64,000 nt of DNA, taken from CBDFHJ01 sp965247635 (GTDB taxonomy: Bacteria > Chloroflexota > Dehalococcoidia > Lucifugimonadales > Australimonadaceae). The notes beneath the pieces are model-generated. The model did not search any database. It saw only the letters and a list, made by a program, of their open reading frames with translations, and was not told where the DNA came from. Below are positions 34,835 through 44,022 of the stretch, piece after piece (within the stretch, counting starts at the first letter, position 1; every line of letters begins with the position of its first letter). The stretch lies in the NCBI GenBank assembly GCA_965247635.1, contig CBDFHJ010000008.1:1-64000 (forward strand). Direction: 5' to 3'. The position numbers and the translations under genes are program-made.

Positions 34835-35950
34835 TCAGCCATGGTCCCCATCACCTCCCGGGAGCAACCAGTGGACAACGTCCAGATTCCGTTCGAACGG
34901 GAACTCCGACGCGCCGGGACCACTGGCGATAAGAGGTACCCGCTGCTCATGTAACGAGCCGTGGGAGCGCACGGAGGTCTCCTCAACGGGCCCATACAGC
35001 GTACCGAACACGGTGTCCTTCTCGCCCAGGAGCATCAGGTCACCAATCCGGTCGGGATGCAGACCGAATCGCGCTGCGGCTTCGTCGGTTCGCAACACCG
35101 CCTCCAAGCCCGGTGTCTCCCGTAACACGGCCATGGCCTCGTCCAATGCATCGGCATTGGGGACGTAAACGTAAGCGGAGCCACCGAGGTTGCTGTGGTG
35201 CACCACGTAACGGTCTTTGATGATGGGGATAGCCGTACATTCGATGCCGGCAGTCGCCAGCACCTTCTGAGGGTCAACGGCGCGCGCCTTGGCGTTCATG
35301 CCATGGTCCGCTGTGAGGGCAACACACATCTCCCCTCGTCCTGCGTTGGTAACCTGTCCCAGCAGTGCATCTAGCTCATAAAGGTATCGCTGCGCCTCGG
35401 CATCTTCCGGTGCGAAGGTGTGCATGGGGTAGTCGCTGGTCGCCAGGTAGGCGAAATCCAACGGCCCCTCGTGCTCGAGCATCTCCAGCAGTGCTCTGAA
35501 CAGCCAGAGGCTTACATCGACGGAGTACACGTCAGGAGGCGGCCCGATGCGGTCCACGATCCAGGACTCTGGGCGTTCCGCCGACACCGCGACATCCGCA
35601 TCTCTTCCGATGAGGGTACGCAGCTTATCCTTGACGGTGAGTAGGACGGTGTGCTGTCCTACTGCACGGCATCGCTCAAAGAGGGTTGGCGCGAGGATCA
35701 GTTCCGGTGCTTCCATGTAGTGCTCAGTTCCCTGCTGACGGTCCAGGTAGAAGTTGCCGGTGATGCCGTGGTCGCGTGGGAGCTTGCCCGTGACGAGGGA
35801 GACGTTGTTGACGTTTGTCACGGTGGGCACAACGGCGTCAACCGTTACCTCCACACCAGCGCGTGCCAGCTGCCTGAGAACCGGCATGTGTGACTGTGCC
35901 AGGTACTCCGGTCCAAACCCATCAATGCAAAAGACTAAATTGGTGACCAT
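34835..35950 (-). CDS. Phosphonoacetate hydrolase-like protein (alkaline phosphatase superfamily)
   Basis: The 371-residue protein has the metal site and Thr nucleophile of nucleotide pyrophosphatase/PhnA enzymes: FCIDGFGPEYL, PTVTNVNNVSLVTG (Thr45 expected nucleophile), HGITGNFYLD, SDYPMHTFAPEDAEA, LTADHGMNAKA and SHGSLHEQRVP. The pattern fits phosphonoacetate hydrolase, which splits a C-P bond to acetate and phosphate. Its place inside a biosynthetic operon is unexpected. It could clear phosphonoacetate formed by aldehyde oxidation, or hydrolyse a nucleotide-phosphonate. Confidence 0.75.
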   Translation of the reverse strand: MVTNLVFCIDGFGPEYLAQSHMPVLRQLARAGVEVTVDAVVPTVTNVNNVSLVTGKLPRDHGITGNFYLDRQQGTEHYMEAPELILAPTLFERCRAVGQHTVLLTVKDKLRTLIGRDADVAVSAERPESWIVDRIGPPPDVYSVDVSLWLFRALLEMLEHEGPLDFAYLATSDYPMHTFAPEDAEAQRYLYELDALLGQVTNAGRGEMCVALTADHGMNAKARAVDPQKVLATAGIECTAIPIIKDRYVVHHSNLGGSAYVYVPNADALDEAMAVLRETPGLEAVLRTDEAAARFGLHPDRIGDLMLLGEKDTVFGTLYGPVEETSVRSHGSLHEQRVPLIASGPGASEFPFERNLDVVHWLLPGGDGDHG

Positions 35951-35995
35951 AGCTCCCTTATTGACAGCAGGGAGACCCAGAAGAAGGCTCCGGCG

Positions 35996-36568
35996 CTAGG
36001 TGGGTTCCCGCACCACGGCGCTGAAACGGTCCCGTATCTCCTCAGGCGTGAGGGGCACGCGTGCCAGGCCCTCGACCGGCGCGATAACGACCTTGACCAG
36101 CAACAGTGTCGGCCCACCTTCACGCTCATGGACGGATAGCCCGGTGTGCAACCCCTCCAGGTTGTCGATCCGCGCACTGTTTCGGTAGCCGACCACCTGT
36201 GCCACACGCGCAAGATCGATGTCACTGCTGATGGAAGGCTGAGCACCCGTAGACTCGTACGCCTCGTTGTCGAGCACGACGTGCAGGAGGTTTCCCGGGG
36301 ACTCGCTGGCGATGAGTGCGAGTGTCCCCATGGTCATGAGCGCGCTGCCATCACCTTCGAGCACTACCACGCTCCGCGATGGCTCTAGGAGCGCGAGACC
36401 GAGCCCCAGGGCAGAGGCGAGTCCCATGGACCCAAGCATGTAGAAGTTCGCCGGGCGTTCGCAGACTGCGAAAAGCTCTCGCGAGATCATCCCGGTGGTG
36501 CTGACCACCACGTCTTCGGGAGCCACCCGTTCCAGCACAGCTGTGATTGCCTGTGGCCGAGTAATCAA
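35996..36568 (-). CDS. Phosphonopyruvate decarboxylase, C-terminal (TPP-binding) subunit
   Basis: The 190-residue subunit carries the thiamine diphosphate/Mg motif: GDGSALMTMGTLALI through LHVVLDNEAYESTG. LGSMGLASALGLGLAL precedes it. With the upstream subunit it decarboxylates phosphonopyruvate to phosphonoacetaldehyde, the irreversible step that pulls the mutase reaction. Start is TTG 36568, overlapping the upstream stop as TTGA. The split into two chains resembles sulfopyruvate decarboxylase ComDE, an alternative identity made unlikely by the neighbours. Confidence 0.87.
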   Translation of the reverse strand: MITRPQAITAVLERVAPEDVVVSTTGMISRELFAVCERPANFYMLGSMGLASALGLGLALLEPSRSVVVLEGDGSALMTMGTLALIASESPGNLLHVVLDNEAYESTGAQPSISSDIDLARVAQVVGYRNSARIDNLEGLHTGLSVHEREGGPTLLLVKVVIAPVEGLARVPLTPEEIRDRFSAVVREPT

Positions 36569-37059
36569 TCGATGATTCCGTGTCGGACGAGTAGCGCGCC
36601 AGGGACCGACTCGGTATCCATGGTGACCAACAGCCGATCGAGTATGAGGTCGAGGTTTTCTGGCTCCAGCACCTCGTAAGGGACCCCCATTAGTTCAAGA
36701 AAGTCGCAGGTTTTAGGGCCCATGATCCAGTGTTCCGGCGCATCATTGGGGGGGCCTCCATAGCCACGCCAGCCAATGACCATGAGCAACGGGATCCGGT
36801 ACATCAGGCTGAACGAGGTGAGGCTGTTAACAATATTGCCCAGGCCCGAGTTCTGGATGAAGATGGCGCCTCGGCGCCCGGTGAGGTACGCGGCACTGGC
36901 AACACCGAGCGCCACGTCCTCCCGTACTGCGGGTACGTACCGGATGGCGGGGTCAGACTCCGCCTCGCGAAAAAGGCCAGCAATCGTGGAATCCGGCACG
37001 CCGGAGATGAAGGTAATGGCACGCCGCTTGAGTGCTTCACAAAAAACCGACGCCTTCAT
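36565..37059 (-). CDS. Phosphonopyruvate decarboxylase, N-terminal subunit
   Basis: The 164-residue subunit from ATG 37059 (MKASVFCEALKRRAITFISG) has PDSTIAGL, the TPP-activating Glu in VREDVALGVASAAYL, and NSGLGNIVNSLTSF, typical of the pyrimidine-binding half. Its start overlaps the PEP mutase stop as ATGA, so the first three genes are translationally coupled. A frame extension upstream of 37059 lies within the mutase gene and is rejected. Confidence 0.87.
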   Translation of the reverse strand: MKASVFCEALKRRAITFISGVPDSTIAGLFREAESDPAIRYVPAVREDVALGVASAAYLTGRRGAIFIQNSGLGNIVNSLTSFSLMYRIPLLMVIGWRGYGGPPNDAPEHWIMGPKTCDFLELMGVPYEVLEPENLDLILDRLLVTMDTESVPGALLVRHGIID

Positions 37060-38768
37060 AGGTATCGTGCCACGTCGCACTCCGCGGCAGTGACGTCCTC
37101 CTGCGAATGAATCTCAATCCACCCCTTGTAGACCTCCTGGCCATACACAGGGACGCCGCAGTCCATGAACTCTTGGAGGAGGTCGGTAACGCTTGCGTGC
37201 GCGAAGTCCGGTGCCTCGTGGAACGGTGCATCGGCCCGCCTTGCGCAGCGATCGTAGACGGCGCACAACTGCTCGGTCCCTACGGGTGAGAAGTACACCA
37301 TGCCGATGAACTCATGGGTGGCCGCCTCGGTCGGGACGCCGTGTCCGATCTGCCTGATGGCGAGAACGTTGGCAGGGCGGAGGTTCCGCGAAACTAGAGG
37401 GGACATGGCACCTTCCGCCGAGGCGACCAAGTCGAGGCGCTTGTCGCCTGCGTTGCGGTGATAGCGGTAGGAGCTGTCGATGGCGATGGCCACGTCTTTG
37501 CCACTGGTGACAAGCCTCTCCATTACCGCTTCGTGGAAGAGAATGTCGCAGTAGACCATTAAGAAACCATCCGCCATAGCCTGCCGCGCTTGGAAGAGGG
37601 AGTGTAGCTCTCCCGTGGTGTCGAAGTGTGGGTTTTGGACGAAGGCCAGGTCCGGGTCGTCAGGGAAGGTCGCGAATTGATCGCCCTTGTAGCCCCGCAC
37701 AACGACGACCCTCCGTGCCCCGGCGCGCCGGAGCGCATGCATCTGGTGGGCAAGGACGGGCTTGCCTGCCACCGGGACCAGCGACTTGGGTGATGGAAAG
37801 GTCAAGTCGCGCCCTGCGGCTGGGATGATGACAGTGAGTGAGCGCGCCTTCACGAGCGCCTGTTCGTGAGCGATAAGCCGGTCGTAACCCACCACGGCGA
37901 AGAGTTCCTGCAAAGAGGCCAGGTCGGGCTCGACCGCGCTGGTGGAGCCGGTGGACAGGATCTGCTCGGCAGTGTCGGCCATCGCTTTTTGGGCAGCGCG
38001 CAGCAAGTGGTTGGCGTAAATGACGATGTTGAAGCCGCGGGAGGCAAACTCCTCGTCGGTGACCTGGTTGTACGTCGTGGGAATACACATCAACAGGGGC
38101 CGACGACCCAGGCGCTGACAGAGGGGGCCATAGGCCTCAGCAAAGGCGAAGACCTCATCTGGCTCACCTTTGTTGGAGTGGATCATGATACCGTCCGCCC
38201 CTGCCAGGATGTATTGCTCGGCCCGTGCAAGGGCGTCCTCCAGCCCAGCCCCTGCGATCAGGCTCTCCAGCCGGGCGATGATCAGAAAGTCCTCGCTCGC
38301 CCGCGCCTGGATGCCCGCCTCGATCTTCTGGGCGAAGAGCTTTGGCTCCTCCAGGTCCTGACTGGCGTTCTTGACCAGGCTGTTGCGTTTTGGGAACCTC
38401 TTGTCCTCAATGACGACCGCAGAGACACCGATCCGTTCGAGATGCCGGACAAGGTAGGTAAAGCTGCCTGGGTCACCGCCGGTGTCGCCGTCGACAATCA
38501 TCGGCTTCTCAGTGACGTGAAGGATCTCATCGATGGTGTGGATACGCGAGTCGAAACCGACAATGGACGCGTCCGGCAGGCCCTTGGAGGCGGAATCCGT
38601 GAGACTGCTCTCCCACAAGCCGTCAAAGCTTATCAGCCGACCGTCACGGTCGACCACAGCCGCTTCCCCCACAAGGCCACTCAGGCCATTGTGCGCCTCG
38701 ATGATGCGCAGGAACCCCCGATCGGCAATGCTTGCGCCTAGCGCCGCCCGACGTTCCCTGGTTGTCAA
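37056..38768 (-). CDS. Phosphoenolpyruvate mutase fused to a nucleotidyltransferase
   Basis: First gene of the phosphonate operon, 570 residues. Residues 1-300 are PEP mutase, forming the C-P bond of phosphonopyruvate. The diagnostic EDKxxxxxNS motif is EDKRFPKRNS at 121-130, and GDTGGDPGSF holds the metal-binding Asp. From about 312 a nucleotidyltransferase domain follows (IIPAAGRDLTFPSPKSLVPV, VYCDILFHE, GWIEIHSQEDV). Its glycine loop is less canonical than that of the separate cytidylyltransferase at 33010. The start is probably TTG 38768. Mutase-NTP transferase fusions are known from several bacteria, usually for decorating lipids or glycans. Confidence 0.93.
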   Translation of the reverse strand: MTTRERRAALGASIADRGFLRIIEAHNGLSGLVGEAAVVDRDGRLISFDGLWESSLTDSASKGLPDASIVGFDSRIHTIDEILHVTEKPMIVDGDTGGDPGSFTYLVRHLERIGVSAVVIEDKRFPKRNSLVKNASQDLEEPKLFAQKIEAGIQARASEDFLIIARLESLIAGAGLEDALARAEQYILAGADGIMIHSNKGEPDEVFAFAEAYGPLCQRLGRRPLLMCIPTTYNQVTDEEFASRGFNIVIYANHLLRAAQKAMADTAEQILSTGSTSAVEPDLASLQELFAVVGYDRLIAHEQALVKARSLTVIIPAAGRDLTFPSPKSLVPVAGKPVLAHQMHALRRAGARRVVVVRGYKGDQFATFPDDPDLAFVQNPHFDTTGELHSLFQARQAMADGFLMVYCDILFHEAVMERLVTSGKDVAIAIDSSYRYHRNAGDKRLDLVASAEGAMSPLVSRNLRPANVLAIRQIGHGVPTEAATHEFIGMVYFSPVGTEQLCAVYDRCARRADAPFHEAPDFAHASVTDLLQEFMDCGVPVYGQEVYKGWIEIHSQEDVTAAECDVARYL

Positions 38769-38929
38769 TTTGGGTCCTGTGGTTATGGCACAACTCCGGG
38801 TAGCAAGTTTCCTGTCCTATCGACTGGCCAGCTATTCTACCAGCTAGGGCAACCCCGTTTTCAGTGTCGCGCACGGCTTCAGCCGAAAGACTGGTAGCGC
38901 GCGATGCCTCTCTCCTCCCCGATGGGCTG

Positions 38930-39215
38930 GTGTACAGTGGCTTCGATTATGGGCCCGCCCTTAAGACCGTGTGCATCTACACGTTCTCCTACCAGGCCGG
39001 CAGCGACGAACTGAGGGCGGGCATCAGTGCGTACGTCCCCCTGGGTCTGACCGACCATTATTACGAGGTAGCGATATCGCGACAGACGCAATACGTCTTC
39101 ACTTCTTGCGTGCCGGCCCTCGCGCGTGGGCTGAAATCGATACCGAGGAAGACATTGAAGACCCCGAGAGGATACGCTTTTGGCCGGCGTCTCGCCGAAA
39201 CGTCAGTTCCTGAAC
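38930..39215 (+). pseudogene. Remnant of a phosphocholine/AEP-type cytidylyltransferase
   Basis: One frame reads KTVCIYTFSYQAGSDELRAG then ISAYVPLGLTDHYYEVAISR, the segment that in LicC/PntC-like enzymes precedes the C terminus. After a frame change near 39100 another reads WAEIDTEEDIEDPER, their closing motif. The N-terminal catalytic half is missing. It lies opposite to the phosphonate operon, just upstream of its start. The match is by motif and order only. Confidence 0.55.
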
Positions 39216-39430
39216 ACCATCACCGGCCACTACCTGATCGCCGCTTTCAATCCTGATGGAGGCGACTGTCAGGGCAATGAGTACGCTGAGTACGCTGAGT
39301 ACGTTTCCTGGCTGTGCGATGTCGGCTCTGTCGACGTCACACAGGGCCTTGTGCCACATGGCCTTACCATCACCACCACCGGGTGTAGCCATCAACCGTT
39401 AGCAGGGGCTGACGCAGCCTTCGCCGGCCA

Positions 39431-39961
39431 TCAAGCGACCAAACGCACCGCGTGCAAGGCCGCGATCGCGAAGGCGACACCGTTGAGGGCATAGAAGGAG
39501 GCTCCGGTGAGCTTTGGAATACGCAGCGAGCTGACCATCAGCACGACGAGGGCCATAGCGCTGCCATAGAGGACGACCTGGAAGAGCTCGCGATCGAGCG
39601 GGGCATCCAGCAGCATGACGGCGGCGAAGGCGATGATCGCCTGGTCGGTGGGCAAACCAACGTAGCGGGTCTTGCCCTTGTCCAATCCGCGGACATTGAA
39701 GTAGCTAAGCCGCAACGCCGCGGCGCCGACGAGAGCGAAAGCTCCTGGTATGTATGCCACCCCAAACTCGCCGTATGCCAGGAGCACGACCGCGAGGGTA
39801 ACTCCGGCGCCGACCATGTCCACGAGCGAATCGAGATTGGCCCCAAAGGCGTGATCGTCGTCGGTCCGCCCGGAGAGGCGCTTGGACACCGGGCCATCGA
39901 TTCCATCGAAGAAGAACGCGAAGACGAGCCCAATCGCCGCCGCCGCGAAATCTCCCCTCAT
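39431..39961 (-). CDS. CDP-alcohol phosphatidyltransferase family protein
   Basis: The signature reads FFDGIDGPVSKRLSG then FGANLDSLVDMVG, matching DxxDGxx..(x)..GxxxDxxxD, with Ser-Lys where Ala-Arg is usual. About five membrane helices follow. Such enzymes join a CDP- or CMP-activated head group to an alcohol. The open frame runs further upstream without a stop (RPIIGLLLDVANLLTLAGLL then SSTFAITFA before Met39961), and that stretch matches the normal family N terminus but has no ATG, GTG or TTG. So the true start is unclear or a frameshift removed it. A role in attaching aminoethylphosphonate to lipid is plausible from context. Confidence 0.75.
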   Translation of the reverse strand: MRGDFAAAAIGLVFAFFFDGIDGPVSKRLSGRTDDDHAFGANLDSLVDMVGAGVTLAVVLLAYGEFGVAYIPGAFALVGAAALRLSYFNVRGLDKGKTRYVGLPTDQAIIAFAAVMLLDAPLDRELFQVVLYGSAMALVVLMVSSLRIPKLTGASFYALNGVAFAIAALHAVRLVA

Positions 39962-40241
39962 CGCGAAGGTGATAGCGAAGGTGCTGCTGAGGAGGCCGGC
40001 AAGCGTGAGTAGGTTCGCGACATCGAGCAGGAGGCCTATAATTGGCCGTCGTGCGGCCGGGGCTTGTTGCTCAGGTACCGGCCTACCTACGCTCTCGTGC
40101 GGGGCACTAATCGAGCACCGTCCAGACCCCGGCCGATGGCCGGCTTGCGTATGTACTGCGCGGACTCATCAGGCGGTAAATCATCGGAGGTCAAGTCCAG
40201 ACGGTGTAATGTGACCATAAGTATAACGTCTAGGAGGAAAG

Positions 40242-41072
40242 GTGAGCTCAATGGACCAACGCTTGGATTATGAGGAGGTGCGTCGGTATTGGGACCGCGC
40301 TGCCGTCACCGCTGCTGCTGCCTCCTACATGGCGCATGAGCAGGGCCTGCCCCAGAGCTGCGTGGACGATCGATTCACCCTAGAACGGGAGGTGGTTGAG
40401 CGCTGGTTCGCGGACCTAGACGCAGAGTCTGCGGTGCTGGACATCGGCTGCGGAAGCGGTGCGTGGACGGCGCTCTTCGCTCAACGCTATCGCCGTGTCG
40501 TGGGAATCGAACAAAGCGCCAAAATGATCGCTGCCGCTCGTGAACGGCTGCAAGGGATGCCTAACGTTGAGCTCATCGAAGGGGACTGTCTCGAGGTGCC
40601 AATCGAGGGCCAATTCCAGGGTGCTTTCTTCGGCGGGCTGCTCATGTACCTCAATCGCGACGATGCCGTTCGGCTGCTCGCGCGAGTAGCGGAGGTTGTC
40701 CCCGATGGCCGGATCATCTTGCGGGAGTCCAGTGCGCGACGGCGTGTTGAGGTGAAGACCGGCGAGTACCACGTTGCATATCGCTCAGCCGAGGAGTACG
40801 CAGCGATCGCCGCCGAGGCGGGGCTGCGCGTGCGGGCAGTCATACGCAACCGGGGTTACGCGAGAATGGAGGTGACCGTCGAGTTGGTGAATTTCGTGCG
40901 CCGCCTGCCCACACTGAAGCGGCGCGACCCAGCCTTAGTTGGGGGCCCCATCTGGAGCGCCCTCCGTCTTACCTCTCCGATCAGCCTTGAGTTGCTCCCT
41001 CGCGCGGTCCGGGCCGCGGGCATTGCCTGGCCACATCTGTCAAACAACTTCCTTTTGCTCGAGCATCACTAG
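40242..41072 (+). CDS. Class I SAM-dependent methyltransferase
   Basis: The 276-residue protein has the SAM-binding motif AVLDIGCGSGAWTALF, the acidic residue in VVGIEQSAKMI and a motif II-like AFFGGLLMYL. It resembles small-molecule or head-group N-methyltransferases. GTG 40242 lies 4 nt after AGGAGG; ATG 40251 is the alternative. It is transcribed away from the CDP-alcohol transferase, and might methylate the aminoethylphosphonate amine. That link is inference from position only. Confidence 0.8.
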   Translation: MSSMDQRLDYEEVRRYWDRAAVTAAAASYMAHEQGLPQSCVDDRFTLEREVVERWFADLDAESAVLDIGCGSGAWTALFAQRYRRVVGIEQSAKMIAAARERLQGMPNVELIEGDCLEVPIEGQFQGAFFGGLLMYLNRDDAVRLLARVAEVVPDGRIILRESSARRRVEVKTGEYHVAYRSAEEYAAIAAEAGLRVRAVIRNRGYARMEVTVELVNFVRRLPTLKRRDPALVGGPIWSALRLTSPISLELLPRAVRAAGIAWPHLSNNFLLLEHH

Positions 41073-41361
41073 CATCTTGAATCGACAGGTGCTCATGACG
41101 GTCACCATAGAGCTATACGGGTTCCAGAAGGTCGGTAGTGCTTCGATGCTCTTGCTGTGACATGTATTCCCGCCGCTCGTGGGAGGTCATACCACCCAGC
41201 GCAGTCGATCGATCCCAAGCTAGCTAAAGCTAGTTGCAACCCTCAATGGTGTGTTGCTGGACTAGCCCTAGCGAATTATCTGTGACTGCTTCAAGGCCGA
41301 GATGACTGCTGATGCCAGTTCGTGCAGACTCAGACCTCCATCGAGTCACATGCGGTGCACG
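41073..41361. other. Intergenic, no feature seen
   Basis: This lies between two convergent genes. I find no convincing terminator, RNA or small gene. Confidence 0.5.
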
Positions 41362-44022
41362 CTACCCAGCCGTCACACGGCCTTCACTGTCCATCGTGAC
41401 CAACGGAAGCCCCAGGTCTCGAAGCCCGGGCTCGACGACCGATCGGTCTCCCACGACCATCACCGTCAGGCGGCGGTGGTCCACGTGCTCGGCGGCCGCC
41501 CGCCTCACGTTGGCCAGCGACACCGCTTCGACATTGGAGGGGTAGGTCGCCGGATAGTCGTCTGGCAGTCCGAACTGGACTATGGGCGCCAGATGGCGCA
41601 ACACTTGCCAGGGTGTTTCGAAGGTTGAAGGAAACTGCCGGAGGAGGGCTGCTTTGGCTGCCTTGAACTCCTTCTGGGTAATCGGCCGGCTGCCCTGGAT
41701 GGCCTCGAACTCTCGGAGGGTTTCCTTCACCGCCGGCGCTGTAACCGCCGTCTCGACCGCACCGCCCGCGACCAATAGCGACGAGCCCCTGTACCAATCG
41801 ATCCCTGAGCGGTAGCCGTAGCTATATCCTTTGTCCTGTCGCAGGTTCATGTTGAGGCGCGCGGTGAACTGGCCTCCAAATACGTGGTCCAGGACGACGA
41901 GGGGAAAGTAGTCTGGATGGTCCCGCGGCACCCCCAGCAACCCTGCCCGGATTACCGACTGGGCGGCCCCCGCCTTGTCCAGCAGGTAGATCGTCGTGGT
42001 ATTTGGCCTCGTGTGGTCCTCGATACCCCGCCCGCCGCTCTGCGGGCGAGATTCAATCCAGCCTCCGAAGGACCTTTCCGCCAGCTCCACTACGCCCTCC
42101 AGGGAGACGTCACCCACCACCGCCAAGACGGCTCCCGATGGCCCAAAGCTTCCTTGGAAGTGACTACGTATCTCGTCGCTGGTCATGGCCTCCACGGACG
42201 CCTCTGTCCCGGAGATGGGATGACCGTACGCGCTGTCCTTCCCGTAGAGCAGCGCCGTGGACTCGCGTCCTGCCAGAGCGGTGGGGTCGTCTCGCAGGCG
42301 CCGCAGCTCCCCGAGGCGACGGGTCCGCACCCTTGCGAACTCATTGTCGGGAAACGTTGGATTCTGCAGCAGGTCGGCCACCAAGTCTAAGGCCCGAGGC
42401 CACTCCCGGGTTAACGTAGCCATCTCCAGGGCAGTCTGCTCCCGACCGGTCTCCACCGAGAGCTGACTGCCAATGAACTCGATCTCGCTGGCGATCTGCC
42501 GACTGGAGCGGTTTTTAGTCCCTTCCTGGAGCATGGTGCCGGTCATTGATGCGAGCCCCGGCAAGGAGGTGGGGTCCGCAGCCCCGCCCGTCGGGAGGAA
42601 CATGCCGAAGGCCACCGCAGGAAGGCCCCGCTTCGCTACCACCATGACCTCGACACCGTTCGCCAGCCGCTCCCGTTGAACGATCGGCGGCGTGAAGGAG
42701 GGTGCCGTCCCCGGTGACGGTTGGACCGTCCGGTCCAGTGGCTCCGTTACTCGAGCCTGAGCAGGTTTCGGCAGCACCATGAGCCGAACCTGGCGATCGT
42801 TGAGGTACTCGTTAGCGACCCGCCAAACTTCTTTAGCCTCAACCGCCAGAAACCGATCGATGTCCGTATTCACCAGGTCCGGGTCCCCTGCGAAGACGTT
42901 GAAGCCGTTGAGACGATTGGCCCTGCCGCCGAAGCCCCCCACGTTGGCGATCTGACGGACATGCCTCCACTCGATTCGATTCCTGGCCCGCACCATCTCC
43001 TCCTCGGAAGGTGGTTCGTGGCGCAGGCCTTCGATGACGGACTGGGCTTCCTCCGCAACCTTGTCCGGGTTGTGGCCGAGGGCGACGGTCGCTTCAATCT
43101 CGAAGTCTCCCGCCAACTCCGCCGTCCCGCTGTACGCATTTACGCTCTGGGCCATGCGGCCCTCGTACACCAGCCGTTCATACAGCCGCGAGCTCTTGCC
43201 ATCCCCAAGAATGGAGGCGAGGATCGAAAGGGCGGCCTCATCACGATGGAACCGGGGCACGCTGGGCCAGACCAGATAGGAGCGAGCCAGGGTGACCCGA
43301 TCATAGAGCGTGAGGTTGACCGGGCCCTGGAGCGGCGACTCCCTCGGAGCCTGTTTGGGGAGGGCGTCTCCCCCCGGGAGGTCGGCGAAGTAGCGCTCCA
43401 CCAGTCCTCGGGCCACCGCGATATCGAAATCACCCGCAATCGCCAGGCTGGCGTTGGAGGGGACATAGTACCGCCGGTGAAAGGCGTGGGCGTCCTCGAG
43501 GGTCGCGGCGTCCAGGTCCTCCATGTAACCGATGACCGGCCAGTGGTAGGGATGTGGGTTAGGGTAGGTTGCTCTCCCCAGTTCGAGGCTGGCCAACCCG
43601 TAGGGACGGTTCTCATAGCTCTGCCGACGCTCGTTCTTCACCACGTCCCGTTGGATGTCCAGCCTACGTTGGTCGAGGGCGTCCAGCAGGAACCCCATGC
43701 GGTCCGCCTCCAGCCACAGGGCCAGTTCCAGGTAGTTGGAAGGAACATTCTCCCAATAGTTGGTGCGGTCCGTGGTGGTGGAACCATTGAGGCTGGCCCC
43801 AACCTGTTGGAGCGGCTCAAAGTGGCTGCTGTTATGGTGCTTGGATCCCTCGAACATCAGGTGTTCGAAGAGGTGGGCCAACCCCGTCCGACCCGGCGCT
43901 TCATCCTTGGAACCGACGTGGTACCAGACGTTGACCGACACCAGGGGGTGGGACCTGTCCTGATGCAAGATGACCTGAAGTCCGTTGGGCAGAGTCAGCT
44001 TCTCAAAGGAGATGCGCTCCAT
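41362..44022 (-). CDS. M16-family zinc peptidase, two fused domains
   Basis: The 886-residue protein holds two tandem M16 units. The first has the inverted zinc motif H50-L-F-E53-H54 (AHLFEHLMFEG), with the third ligand Glu expected in VVKNERRQSYENRPYG. The second begins near residue 450 (ERLANGVEVMVVAKRGLPAV) and lacks HxxEH, as usual for the non-catalytic half. It has no clear signal peptide. Fused PqqL-like enzymes of this size degrade peptides in a closed chamber. No pqq or other peptide-maturation genes are near. Confidence 0.92.
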   Translation of the reverse strand: MERISFEKLTLPNGLQVILHQDRSHPLVSVNVWYHVGSKDEAPGRTGLAHLFEHLMFEGSKHHNSSHFEPLQQVGASLNGSTTTDRTNYWENVPSNYLELALWLEADRMGFLLDALDQRRLDIQRDVVKNERRQSYENRPYGLASLELGRATYPNPHPYHWPVIGYMEDLDAATLEDAHAFHRRYYVPSNASLAIAGDFDIAVARGLVERYFADLPGGDALPKQAPRESPLQGPVNLTLYDRVTLARSYLVWPSVPRFHRDEAALSILASILGDGKSSRLYERLVYEGRMAQSVNAYSGTAELAGDFEIEATVALGHNPDKVAEEAQSVIEGLRHEPPSEEEMVRARNRIEWRHVRQIANVGGFGGRANRLNGFNVFAGDPDLVNTDIDRFLAVEAKEVWRVANEYLNDRQVRLMVLPKPAQARVTEPLDRTVQPSPGTAPSFTPPIVQRERLANGVEVMVVAKRGLPAVAFGMFLPTGGAADPTSLPGLASMTGTMLQEGTKNRSSRQIASEIEFIGSQLSVETGREQTALEMATLTREWPRALDLVADLLQNPTFPDNEFARVRTRRLGELRRLRDDPTALAGRESTALLYGKDSAYGHPISGTEASVEAMTSDEIRSHFQGSFGPSGAVLAVVGDVSLEGVVELAERSFGGWIESRPQSGGRGIEDHTRPNTTTIYLLDKAGAAQSVIRAGLLGVPRDHPDYFPLVVLDHVFGGQFTARLNMNLRQDKGYSYGYRSGIDWYRGSSLLVAGGAVETAVTAPAVKETLREFEAIQGSRPITQKEFKAAKAALLRQFPSTFETPWQVLRHLAPIVQFGLPDDYPATYPSNVEAVSLANVRRAAAEHVDHRRLTVMVVGDRSVVEPGLRDLGLPLVTMDSEGRVTAG

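Noticed and set aside
40242..41072. Assigning the methyltransferase to a named phosphonate or phospholipid methylase
   Set aside because: Only the general SAM fold is visible; the link is positional.
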